The position numbers and the translations under genes are program-made. A stretch of DNA of 64,000 nucleotides from Gigantopelta aegis (Eukaryota > Mollusca > Gastropoda > Neomphalida > Peltospiridae). A model generated the notes under the pieces. It ran no database searches, had not been told where the DNA came from, and saw only the letters and a list, made by a program, of their open reading frames with translations. Location: assembly GCF_016097555.1 (NCBI RefSeq), contig NC_054703.1, forward strand, positions 35,214,755 to 35,278,754, in the 5' to 3' direction. Each line of letters starts with the position of its first letter. Positions within the stretch are counted from its first letter, which is position 1. Of the stretch, positions 1 to 21,860 are shown piece by piece.

Positions 1-539
1 TTGCATTCAATTTCATAGTGCCATACCCAAACATTTCTTTCTGGCAGAAACACTGCCTAAGTTCAAGGGCCATACCTTGGCAAATCCCCATGAAAGCCAA
101 ACTTGGTCTGTAACTCAACACTGTATGTCGACTGGAGACAGGAGACTCAAATGTATGTCAGGGCTCAAAACTCGCCCAAAAATATGGTGGCCCAAAAAAT
201 AATAATGGATGTTGGCAAATTAAGGTAAGCGAACCATGAACCACAAGCAAGATTTTAATGTGGAATAAATATATGCAATACAAATATTAATAGTGGCTCA
301 TATGTTACAGCTCTAAAGAAGATCGCCCACTAATGCCATTATGTTTTAATATTTAAGTCTCCCAAACAGGACAATGGTTGCATTTGGCAACCTGGCCACA
401 GGCTATTTCGAGCCCTGTATATATTCCAACCTACTTTAGTTGAGCCATTTTAAATTTGCTGGGTGGTCATCTTGCATGTAGTCAAGCACTGTTTTAATTT
501 CACTATGGTAGTACTTTATCCATTTCCTTAACTGATAAA

Positions 540-570
540 GTACTATCTTCTTTTGTGGTTCATGGTTCAT

Positions 571-605
<35 letters not shown>

Positions 606-770
606 TTCATTCATTTAAAATTAAATTCTGTAAATCTGCAGAGATGCAATATCATGCTCCTGCATGACAAGTGTGCCAACTTGTGCTGCTTTAAAGAATC
701 AATCAATCAATGAATCAATGAATCAATGAATCAATGAATTAATCAATGAATCCATGAATTAATTAATGAT
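540..770. repeat. ATTT and AATC microsatellites
   Basis: A run of TTTA units at about 566-622 and a GAATCAAT-type run at about 697-765. No gene is visible in 1-850; bases 1-60 resemble 10900-10960, a dispersed repeat with a GCCATACCCAAA motif. Confidence 0.8.
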
Positions 771-852
771 TAATGACACCCCTGCACAAAACTACACATT
801 GGCTATTGGGTGTCAGAAAGGTAAGTATATGGAAATATGATAAAAGCATGTT

Positions 853-2251
853 TCAAATGTTTTTCAACTTGTACTTTGTAACACCACTTGCCATTGGGTA
901 GTCTTGTGGCTGCAGCATGTTATTTAATTTCCAGTTCTTTGTAAGACTACTTGCCACTGGGTAGTACTTTGTAAGACTACTTACCATTGGCCGATACTTT
1001 ATAAGACAAGTTACCATTGTCTTGTACTTTGTAACACTACTTACCATTGGCCGATACTTTGTAAGACAAGTTACCATTGTCTTGTACTTTGTAACACTAC
1101 TTACCATTGGCCGATACTTTGTAAGACAAGTTACCATTGTCTTGTACTTTGTAACACTACTTACCATTGGCCGATACTTTGTAAGACAAGTTACCATTGT
1201 CTTGTACTTTGTAACACTACTTACCATTGGCCGATACTTTGTAAGACAAGTTACCATTGTCTTGTACTTTGTAAGACTACTTACCATTGGCCGATACTTT
1301 GTAAGACAAGTTACCATTGTCTTGTACTTTGTAACACTACTTACCATTGGCCGATACTTTGTAAGACAAGTTACCATTGTCTTGTACTTTGTAACACTAC
1401 TTACCATTGGCCGATACTTTGTAAGACAAGTTACCATTGTCTTGTACTTTGTAACACTACTTACCATTGGCCGATACTTTGTAAGACAAGTTACCATTGT
1501 CTTGTACTTTGTAACACTACTTACCATTGGCCGATACTTTGTAAGACAAGTTACCATTGTCTTGTACTTTGTAACACTACTTACCATTGGCCGATACTTT
1601 GTAAGACAAGTTACCATTGTCTTGTACTTTGTAACACTACTTACCATTGGCCGATACTTTGTAAGACAAGTTACCATTGTCTTGTACTTTGTAACACTAC
1701 TTACCATTGGCCGATACTTTGTAAGACAAGTTACCATTGTCTTGTACTTTGTAACACTACTTACCATTGGCCGATACTTTGTAAGACAAGTTACCATTGT
1801 CTTGTACTTTGTAACACTACTTACCATTGGCCGATACTTTGTAAGACAAGTTACCATTGTCTTGTACTTTGTAACACTACTTACCATTGGCTTGTACTTA
1901 GTAACTCTACTTACCATAAGCAGATACTTTGTAAGACAAGTTACCATTGTCTTGTACTTTGTAACACTATTTACCATTGGCTTGTACTTGGTAACACTAC
2001 TTACCATTGGCAGATACTTTGCAAGACAACTTTCTATTAAATGGTAAATGGTTCTTAGTAAAACTACTTTCTATTGGCTGGTACCTTGTAAAACTACTTA
2101 CCATTGACTGGTATTTTGTAAAATTACTTACCATTGGCTGATATTTTGTCACGCTACTTATTATTGACTGTTACTTTGTAACATTACTTATCATTGGCTG
2201 GTATTTTATAATGCTACTTATTATTGGCTGTTACTTTTTAACACTACTTAC
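853..2251. repeat. Splice-donor-derived minisatellite, about 30-bp units in 60-bp dimers
   Basis: Starts exactly at the donor of the transmembrane exon. On the minus strand each unit carries CCAATGGTAAGTAG-like sequence, the exon end plus 5' splice site. Copies next to the exon are diverged; from about 960 to 1990 some 15 dimers of 60 bp are nearly identical, so they were homogenised recently. Because 60 is a multiple of three, long open frames exist on both strands, but they are only the repeat read through. Confidence 0.9.
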
Positions 2252-11165
<8,914 letters not shown>

Positions 11166-11814
11166 TATGACAAGAACTGTAGTTGGAAAACTAAACAAAA
11201 ATAAAACAAAATATCTTACTTTGGATTTATGGGGAGCAGGTCAACTCACTCCAAAACCAATTCACCCCCAACATGGCTGGTCAACTTGCCTCACACTGTT
11301 TAGTCAACTCATATCATTACCATTTTTTTAATATACCAATGTTTTGTGCAATAATGTGCATTAATTACTGTTGAATATGCACACTAATCAAGAGTCCAAA
11401 AGCGTTGCCTGATCATTCCTTTAAGGAAGTAAGGGACACACTCACACACGTCATTAAAATAGGTTTGACAGTTCATTGTAATAGATTATTATTGATCCGA
11501 TATTAAGATCTCTCCAATATAAAACCATTTAATGTAATAATAAGTGGTCGTAATTGCAAAGTTTCACTGTAATATTAATAAACAAAATGACACCAAAGTT
11601 GTATACATCCATTTTTAATTTTGTCACAATTATTTAAGGACAGTAAAGTTTGGGGTGAGTTGTCCAAATGCTGGAGCGAGATGACCAGCATTCAATTTAT
11701 GTACACAATACAGACCTATTCAATTCATGCTTTTCTCTTGACGATGGGGTATGTTTGATTTATTACTATTAAGGTATAAACCAAATTATTATTATTATTA
11801 TTATTATTATTACG

Positions 11815-11932
11815 GTAGGAGTTTCCTTTGGCACTGTCACGTATAAAGAACATTATAAATACTTATCATAGAGAGTTAGGGTTAGGGTTAGGGTTAGTGA
11901 CAGTGCCAAAGGAAAGTCCTTCCATTATTACA
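11815..11932. repeat. Short inverted-repeat element with telomere-like core
   Basis: Arms GAGTTTCCTTTGGCACTGTCAC and its inverse near 11905-11926 enclose about three to four TTAGGG units at 11877-11896. Confidence 0.7.
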
Positions 11933-12890
11933 TTTACTTTTATTTTTAACAAAAACAACTTGAACTTCAAAAACGACTTACTCGTCACTACATAATATTC
12001 ATAGATAAATAATCTACGCAAAACAGATACCCATTTTAACTTAAAATTATGTCATTTGTATCAATCTCACCACTTTAAAGCTTCAGAATGAAAACAATTA
12101 AGCAAATGGTTTGCTTTGTACGAAATTTCATAAAATATTTCTATAAAATTAACTCGAGAAAACTCGACATTATGGCCTGGTTCTACAGATATTGGTACGC
12201 TGCATGGTATAAAATCAAAGGTACATAAACAATGATACAGTATTAGTCAATGACGAAAGACATTGTTAGTTATCTACCCTTAGTTGTATTTTGTTTTTAT
12301 TCCTCCTTACAACGTATGCACTCTCATTATCATTAGATGATACATTTTTTAAATAAACTTTTAGAAGGATAAGTATTTGAAAAACATTATCATTGTCTGT
12401 TATAATATAATCTCCTATAATATAGTACCATAAATCTCGATTGCGCTTTAATTATCCACCATGGGTTCAACACGACATGGACCAAAAACACTTTGGGTAC
12501 GAATTATTCAGTTTCCGGAGGCTACAAAATGCGCAACTTTCAGTTTGTGAATTTGACTTTGCTCAGATGTCACTTTCGCTGAGTGTTTTAACCAATATTG
12601 AATAACGTAAACGTTAAGCCTGATCCTGATTCTCATGCCTATTTTTGGTGTTAATCTGTGTGATAATGAGATTTTGAACAGGCATAAAAATATTTTGTTT
12701 CCTGTTGCATAGACAATAACAAATTTCTTTAAAGGGGTGCGTACCGTACATTGAATATTCAATCTTGATTAATGACCCAAATTGTAAATTTTCCACGTGA
12801 AATGTTAATGTTATACCATGAAGTATAAGCCCACAAAACTTAACAACAAAATAATTTCAGAATATTTTATTTCTTCTTATTTCGGGACAG
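11933..12890. other. Intergenic region between receptor and METTL24, no gene seen
   Basis: AT-rich; short open frames here lack codon or homology support. Promoters of the two divergent genes are expected somewhere in 11170-13280, but I see no diagnostic core element. Confidence 0.4.
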
Positions 12891-12894
12891 GTCG

Positions 12895-13265
12895 TAACCC
12901 AGTCACCAGTGGTAAATAGTTCATCACGGTTAACCTCGAATGCAAGGGGAAGTGCTTGCATTCGAGGTTAATCTTGATGAACTAAGTGGTAAAGTGCTCG
13001 ATTGATGCGCCGTCGGTTTGGGATCGATTTCTGTCAGTGGGCCCATTGGGCTATTTCTTCTTCCAGTCTGTGCTCCACGACTGGTATATCAAAGGCCTTG
13101 GTATGTGCTATCCTGTCTGTGGGATGGTGCATATGTAAAATATCCTTTGCTAATAATGGAAAAATGTAACAGGTTTCCTCTCTAAGACTATATTATAAAA
13201 TGTTTGACATCCAATAGCCGATGATTAATAAATTGATGTGCTCTAGTGGTGTCATTAAACAGAAC
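12895..13265 (+). mobile_element. SINE, family A, interrupted by a hairpin
   Basis: Sense SINE whose head is split by a fold-back at about 12929-12987 (GTTCATCA..TGATGAAC arms with TAACCTCGAATGCAA inside). The tail CTCTAGTGGTGTCATTAAAC ends about 25 bp before the acceptor of METTL24 coding exon 1. Confidence 0.8.
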
Positions 13266-13287
13266 AAACTTTTTCTTCTTATTTCAG

Positions 13288-13515
13288 CACAGAATGTTGA
13301 GACGGTATTACCAGTCCTGGCTGACTACCTGCCACTTCGTCAAACTCCGTTTCCGTCGACAACCATTCCTCTTCTATGCTTTTGCAGTGTCCTTGACCAT
13401 CGTGGTGGTTATTTTCTGGATGTACCTCAAGATGACACCTCGCCCCCCACCGGGACTCATTTTGGATAAGGAGATTCATGACATGTTCCTTGGATTAAAG
13501 AAACCCACATACAGG
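13288..13515 (+). CDS. METTL24: METTL24 coding exon 1, signal anchor
   Basis: Acceptor ATTTCAG at 13287, ATG at 13294 (MLRRYYQSWL), donor AGG|GTACAG, phase 0 out. Encodes the transmembrane anchor and the stem segment PRPPPGLILDKEIHDMF. The upstream in-frame Met at 13246 lies inside SINE sequence before the acceptor and is rejected. Confidence 0.8.
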
Positions 13516-16389
13516 GTACAGTACATATTCCTCAATTGTGCATGGTGTTGGTGACCAATCTATTTTTCACTTGAATCTGTCATTTGCAGTGCATGCACAG
13601 AACAATACATTGAGGCAACAAAATAAGCCATATATATATATATACTGAGAGGCATAAATAACTCAATGTTTTTTTCACTGATATTTGTTTTTAAAGAAAT
13701 TCAGTGAAATACCCATTGTCTCAGTATATATACATGTATATATATACTAGTATATGGTTCTAAAGCACAAAATACCGCAATCGTAAAGTTATTAAATGTA
13801 TAATTCCCATTATTTTAAGTATTCCGACATCACTATTACTTTGTTACTGATTCATAGGCCTACCATTGTACTCAAGATATTGAAAAAATTGATTAAATGT
13901 TTTTAAAATTATATTCTTTTAGTACTGTACTATGATTTTGTCAAATTTTAAGTACTACACACATTCTTGACTTTGTTGTTATGTGACCTGAATGACTGTT
14001 CTGACTTAATTATATCAATGCATCTGAATTAATTTGAAAACCATTGCCAACAATATCCATGTTTTTTTGTTTTGTTTTTTTATCCAGCCTTGTGTTCACT
14101 GGTATAGCCCCAAAGAATCAAGGACACAATATTTCACAAGAACCATTGGTCTGTTCGCGTGTCAGTTACATGGTGAACAATTACATTCAAAAATTAAAAG
14201 TACCATATAGGCCTATCAGTAACACAAGTGAAAATTAGTTTATGCTTTTGAACCACCAATGTAGCACAGAACCGTAGTTTCAAGTGTACTTTTGGATTAG
14301 ATATGCCTAACTCATCGGTTACAAAAACTATATTCACAAAATGAAACAATTGGTTACCTAAGTAAAACTCATGTGAACTGACTTCCGGTTAATACCTAAG
14401 ATTTTGAAATATTTTCTCCCGGAATCTCTCTATTTTTATATTTTTATTTCAGCCATTACGTCCAATACCGTTAATAATTCCACAGATTCACGTGAAGAAT
14501 TTGCCACCAATTATAGTTTCTGCACATCAGACCACCGTAAAAGCAGAAGAGAATTTTTTCAAGTAAGTAAGCGTTCAAAATTTACAGAAAATTGAAGATG
14601 AACACTTAATTGTCAAAGTATAAATAATGTGAATGCATCTGTGAAAAAGAGCACAAATTTTATATTGGTGATGAAATGAGTTTCATAATACAGTAAAGTA
14701 CACTTATAATGAACATGCTTAGCACGAACTGGTCTTAAAGTCCTCTTTTGTCTCCCTATATACATTAATAACCAGCTTGTACAACTGTGTACAACGACTA
14801 CTGCTATAACGAACATGCTTAGCACGAACTGGTCTTAAAGTCGTCTTTTGTCTCCCTATATACATTAATAACCAGCTTGTACAACTGTGTACAACGACTA
14901 CTGCTATAACGAACATGCTTAGCACGAACTGGTCTTAAAGTCCTCTTTTGTCTCCCTATATACAGTAATAACCAGCTTGTACAACTGTGTACAACGACTA
15001 CTGCTATAACGAACTAACTAGCATGGTCCCTTGCGGTTCGTTGTAAGAGCAGTACTTTATTATATAACATTTAGTGAAATATCTTAAAATATCGGTGAAA
15101 TAAAAGTGTTATCAGTCACTCACTATTTCACTCTAAAATGTGTTTGTTATCGTCATTGTAGAAAATGTTTTCTTCACTGTAAGAAAGCTGGAACTATTTT
15201 GCTGGTGGCATTTTAAAAATAAAGGTAAATTGCCAAAAGTTATATAATAAATGGAAAATTCATGTTTTTTGTCAAATATATATGATTTATATCCCATCTT
15301 GAGAAGTTTGCAATCATATCACACTCGTTGTGCAAGCACGACTCATGAGATATGATTGCAAACTTCACGAGATGAGATATAAATCATATTTGACAATATC
15401 GTGAGATGTGATTGCAAACTTCACGAGATGAGATATAAATCATATTTGACAATATCGTGAGATGTGATTGCAAACTTCACGAGATGAGATATAAATCATA
15501 TTTGACAATATCGTGAGATGTGATTGCAAACTTCACGAGATGAGATATAAATCATATTTGACAATATCGTGAGATGTGATTGCAAACTTCACGAGATGAG
15601 ATATAAATCATATTTGTCAATATCATGAGATATGATTGCAAACTTCACGAGATGAGATATAAATCATATTTGACAATATCGTGAGATGTGATTGCAAACT
15701 TCACGAGATGAGATATAAATCATATTTGTCAAAAAGCATGAACTATCCTCTATGTACATGTATTACAAAAAAAAGAAAGAAATGTTTTATTTTACGACAC
15801 ACTCTACACATTTTATTTACGGTTATATGGCGTCAGACATATGGTTAAGGACCACACAAATATTGAGAGAGAAAACCCGCTGTCGCCACTTCATGGGCTA
15901 CTCTTTCCGATTAGCAGCAAGGGATCTTTTATATGCACCAGCTCACAGACAGGGTAATACATACCACGGCCTTTGATATACCAGTCGTGATGCATTGGCT
16001 GGAACGAGAAATAGCTCAATGAGCTCTATGTATTATAAATTCGTGAAATATCTTACACCTCTTTAAGCTCATATATACAGGTCACCTTTTTGTGCCATCC
16101 ACAATACTTGTTTATTGGTGATCATTTTTAAATTGTGTGTAGACTGTACAAACCAAAAGCTGAATATATATATATATACAGGCCCGTACGCAGACATTAT
16201 ATGGTGGAGTGCGTAATCGAGTTGCTAGGGGGTCTAGGGGCATGCCTCTTTGCCTCAAAATATGTCAAATGACTATTTTTATTTTTTTCACACATTCACG
16301 GACGGACCTTGGCAGACTATGGGGGGTGCTTACGCACCCCTTGCACACCTCCCCCCTGTGTACGGGCCTGATATATATATATATATATA

Positions 16390-16440
<51 letters not shown>

Positions 16441-19400
16441 CACCGTTCCTAGGACTAATGACTAAATTACATCAGTTTGAATCATTGTTTTTGTTTTAAA
16501 ATTATTTTTAATAAACTGTGTGTTCTTGAAGGGACGAAAATTAAGGTGACCCTTATATGAAATGCACCAGTAGCACCAGCTCCTCATAGAGCTTCTAGAA
16601 TTTGTATAAAATCCACTAGCCATGGAATCAGTGATTTTTTTAAATTTACTAGCCACGATTCAAAATTCTCTAGCCCTACTTTACTTTAAGTTAATACAAT
16701 TTTACTAAATAATAGGGGGATGTGGGCAGGATATTCGTATTTATAAAATAGACTTAACTGCAACATTTGACCAAAAACAATTTCACTAGTTGTCGGGCAT
16801 AACAATAGTTATTTACTAGCCCAACATTGAATATCACTAGCCATGGGAATGGGGCTACCACAATCTAGGACTCCTGTGTAACTGACATACAGTGGCCGGA
16901 CCATTGTGCCATGGAAGTAAATGTAGCAAGTTTTCATTTGTTTATTATCCATAATTGATCTTAATTTATATTGTTTAACTTGTTTGGTTGACGTTCCTGT
17001 ACAGTTGTAGTGTGCCAATCAATAACATCATCGTGTGACGTCGAAGTGTTACATCCCATTTGGAGTTCTAGTAGGACGTATCACTTGATGTGTACAAAGA
17101 TATTTTTAACCATATGGGTAATAAAAACAATTTATTGCTGTTAGTGGAAAAATGTATAGACTACAATAACATATATGTCAGAATTAACAAATTATTGACC
17201 TTCAGGAATCTGTGATTAATTTATCAGTGTACACTAGTGGTGTTGTTAAACAAAACAAACTTTACCTGTGTTTTTTGTTTTAGATTTCTACAGAACAAAG
17301 ATATTAAGTGTAACAATGACATGCGACTCGGGCACCCGCACGATGGAGGCTGGAACGTTTGTATGTCGCCGCCACTTGGCTTCGGTGATAACTGCCTCGT
17401 CTATTCCTTCGGGTAAGATAAAAACATTTTGTCATTCTTGCGACAAAAATTGAGAACAATTTTACGTATACATGTGTATTTCACATCCACAAGATTGGGT
17501 CTGGAATGTTTGTATGTCGCCGTCACATGGGTTCGGTGATAACTGCATTGTCTTTTCATTTGGGTAAAATAACAGGACTCCATTATAGAATGTTTATGCA
17601 TTTTTACTTAAAGGGACAAACCTGAGTTTGCTGAGTGACTGATAACACTTTTATTTCATTGATATTTTAAGATATTTCACTAAATGTTATATAATAAATT
17701 ACGATATCACAAGACGCTCGGTGAGTAGTAATTTCACTGATATTTAAAGATATTCCACTAAATGTTATATAATAAATTACGATATCACAAGACACTCGGG
17801 GAGTATTCTCTATTTATTTCAGGATTGGAAATGATTGGCAGTTCGAAGATGCTGTTTCGAAGATTTACGGGTGTAGGGTGCTGGCTTATGATCCTAGGTA
17901 ATGTTAAAACATATATTGTACAACAATCGTATATACTCTTAGGTTATTGGCTGTTAAGCATCTGTTTTCGAGGGGTGGCATATAGCTCAATCGGTTGAGC
18001 ACTCAGTTGAGATGCTTGAGTCACAGGATCGGACCACCTCGGTGGATCCATTCAACTGATTGTTTTTTTCTTTCTCATTTCAACCATTGCACTATATTTA
18101 GTCAAAGGCCATGGTATGTGCTATCCTGTCTTTGGGAAAGTGCATATAAAAGATCCCTTGCTACTAATGGAAAAATGTAGTGTGTTTCTTCTCTTAAGAC
18201 TATATGTCAAAATTGCCAAATGTTTGACCTCCAATGTGCTCTAGTGGAGTCGTTAAAAAAAAAGCCAATTTTAACTATTATACATGGGCAGGATTTAGCT
18301 CAGTTGGTAGAACGCTCGCCTGAGGTGTTGGGTCGTAATATCAGATGTCCTATGTAGACTGATTTCTTCCCCCCCCCCTCCCCATCACATCTATTGCCCT
18401 ACAACTGGTATATCAAAGGTCATGGTATGTGCTGTCCTGTCTGAAAATTCATATAAAGATTCCCACCCAATAGTGTATTTGTGTGCTGAGGTGTCATCAA
18501 ACATTTATTCATAAACGATCCTTTGCTGCTAATGGAAAAATGTGGCAGGTTTCCTTTAAAGGGACAGTCCTGAGTTTACAACCATTGTATAATGTTTAAA
18601 GGGACATTCCTGAGTTTACAACCATTGTATAATGTTTAAAGGGACATTCCTGAGTTTACAACCAATGTAAAATGTTTAAAGGGACATTCCTGAGTTTACA
18701 ACCAATGTAAAATGTTTAAAGTGACAGTCCTGAATTTACAACCAATGTAAAATGTTTAAAGTGACAGTCCTGAGTTTACAACCAATGTATAATGTTTAAA
18801 GTGACAGTCCTGAGTTTACAACCATTGTATAATGTTTAAAGTGACAGTCCTGAGTTTACAACCATTGTAAAATGTTTAAAGTGATGGTCCTGAGTTTACA
18901 ACCATTGTAAAATGTTTAAAGGGACGATCCTGAGTTTACAACCATTGTATAATGTTTAAAGTGACAGTCCTGAGTTTACAACCATTGTAAAAATTTTAAA
19001 GGGACGGTCCTGAGTTTGTTTATGGATTGTTTATGAATAAATGTTTGATGACACCTCAGCACACAAATACACTATTGGGTGGGAATCTTTATATGAATTT
19101 TCAGACAGGACAGCACATACCATGACCTTTGATATACCAGTTGTAGGGCAATAGATGTGATGGGGAGGGAGGGGGGAAAGAAATCAGAGTCTACATAGGA
19201 CATCTGATATTACGACCCAACACCTCAGGCGAGCGTTCTACCAACTGAGCTAAATCCTGCCCCTGTATAATAGTTAAAATTGGCTTTTTTTTTAACGACT
19301 CCACTAGAGCACATTGGAGGTCAAACATTTGACAATTTTGACATATAGTCTTAAGAGAAGAAACACACTACATTTTTCCATTAGTAGCAAGGGATCTTTT

Positions 19401-21820
19401 ATATGCACTTTGTTTAAAGGGACGGTCCTGAGTTTACAACCATTGTATAATGTTTAAAGGGACGGTCCTGAGTTTACAACCATTGTATAATGTTTAAAGG
19501 GACGGTCCTGAGTTTACAACCATTGTATAATGTTTAAAGTGACGGTCCTGAGTTTACAACCATTGTAAAATGTTTAAAGTGACGGTCCTGAGTTTACAAC
19601 CATTGTATAATGTTTAAAGGGACGGTCCTGAGTTTACAGCCATTGTATAATGTTTAAAGGGACGGTCCTGAGTTTACAGCCATTGTAACGTGTTTAAAGG
19701 GACGGTCCTGAGTTTACAACCATTGTAAAATGTTTAAAGTGACGGTCCTGAGTTTACAACCATTGTAAAATGTTTAAAGTGACGGTCCTGAGTTTACAAC
19801 CATTGTATAATGTTTAAAGGGACGGTCCTGAGTTTACAACCATTGTATAATGTTTAAAGTGACAGTCCTGAGTTTACAACCATTGTATAATGTTTAAAGT
19901 GACAGTCCTGAGTTTACAACCATTGTAAAATGTTTAAAGTGACGGTCCTGAGTTTACAGCCATTGTAACATGTTTAAAGGGATGGTCCTGAGTTTACAAC
20001 CATTGTAAAATGTTTAAAGTGACGGTCCTGAGTTTACAACCATTGTAAAATGTTTAAAGTGACGGTCCTGAGTTTACAACCATTGTATAATGTTTAAAGG
20101 GACGGTCCTGAGTTTACAACCATTGTATAATGTTTAAAGTGACGGTCCTGAGTTTACAACCATTGTATAATGTTTAAAGTGACGGTCCTGAGTTTACAAC
20201 CATTGTAAAATGTTTAAAGGGACGATCCTGAGTTTACAACCATTGTATAATGTTTAAAGTGACAGTCCTGAGTTTACAACCATTGTAAAATTTTTAAAGG
20301 GACGGTCCTGAGTTTGTTTATGGATTGTTTATGAATAAATGTTTGATGACACCTCAGCACACAAATACACTATTGGGTGGGAATCTTTATATGAATTTTC
20401 AGACAGGACAGCACATACCATGACCTTTGATATACCAGTTGTAGGGCAATAGATGTGATGGGGAGGGGGGGGGAAAGAAATCAGAGTCTACATAGGACAT
20501 CTGATATTACGACCCAACACCTCAGGCGAGCGTTCTACCAACTGAGCTAAATCCTGCCCCTGTATAATAGTTAAAATTGGCTTTTTTTTTAACGACTCCA
20601 CTAGAGCACATTGGAGGTCAAACATTTGGCAATTTTGACATATAGTCTTAAGAGAAGAAACACACTACATTTTTCCATTAGTAGCAAGGGATCTTTTATA
20701 TGCACTTTGTTTAAAGGGACGGTCCTGAGTTTACAACCATTGTATAATGTTTAAAGGGACGGTCCTGAGTTTACAACCATTGTATAATGTTTAAAGGGAC
20801 GGTCCTGAGTTTACAACCATTGTATAATGTTTAAAGTGACGGTCCTGAGTTTACAACCATTGTAAAATGTTTAAAGTGACGGTCCTGAGTTTACAACCAT
20901 TGTATAATGTTTAAAGGGACGGTCCTGAGTTTACAGCCATTGTAAAATGTTTAAAGGGACGGTCCTGAGTTTACAACCATTGTATAATGTTTAAAGGGAC
21001 GGTCCTGAGTTTACAGCCATTGTATAATGTTTAAAGGGACGGTCCTGAGTTTACAGCCATTGTAACGTGTTTAAAGGGACGGTCCTGAGTTTACAACCAT
21101 TGTAACGTGTTTAAAGGGACGGTCCTGAGTTTACAGCCATTGTAACGTGTTTAAAGGGACGGTCCTGAGTTTACAACCATTGTAAAATGTTTAAAGGGAT
21201 GGTCCTGAGTTTACAACCATTGTATAATGTTTAAAGGGATGGTCCTGAGTTTACAACCATTGTATAATGTTTAAAGGGACAGTCCTGAGTTTACAACCAT
21301 TGTAAAATGTTTCTGACCAATAGAGCTTTTTCGATGATATAATATACAAATTAAAATATCAGTGTCTGTATTTACAAGGTGTTTGTTGTTGTTCTAATGC
21401 ATGTAGTAGTGCAAACCGGATTTTATCTCCCAATAATTTCATACGTATGAAAAAATATATATCATGAATTAAAGTAAAAACGGAGTGCTACAAACATAGT
21501 ATACGACCGCAAACACATTCGACATACAGATACTGGTATTCTAAACAAGAAAATATATTTAGTATGAAATAGTAATCGCCAACAAGGCTCTGTTATCGCA
21601 AACATCTTACAATGGCTGCAATCTGGGACAGTCCCTTTAAGATAATATATCAGAATTATCAAATGTTTGATATCCAATAGCCGAAAATTAACAAATCGAT
21701 GTGCTTTAATAGTGTCGGTCAACAAACGTTAGCTTTGACCTACTTGTAAAAGATATGATTGTATATTCTGTTAAGCAGCACTGCACTTTGTATCTATATT
21801 TATTAGTCCCCTACCAGTCC

Positions 21821-21860
<40 letters not shown>

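Noticed and set aside
853..2047. Long open frames of 341 and 384 residues on opposite strands
   Set aside because: Both are read-through of the 60-bp repeat; each merely repeats a 20-residue block and neither has other coding evidence.
11877..11896. Chromosome end
   Set aside because: Only three to four TTAGGG units, with single-copy genes on both sides.
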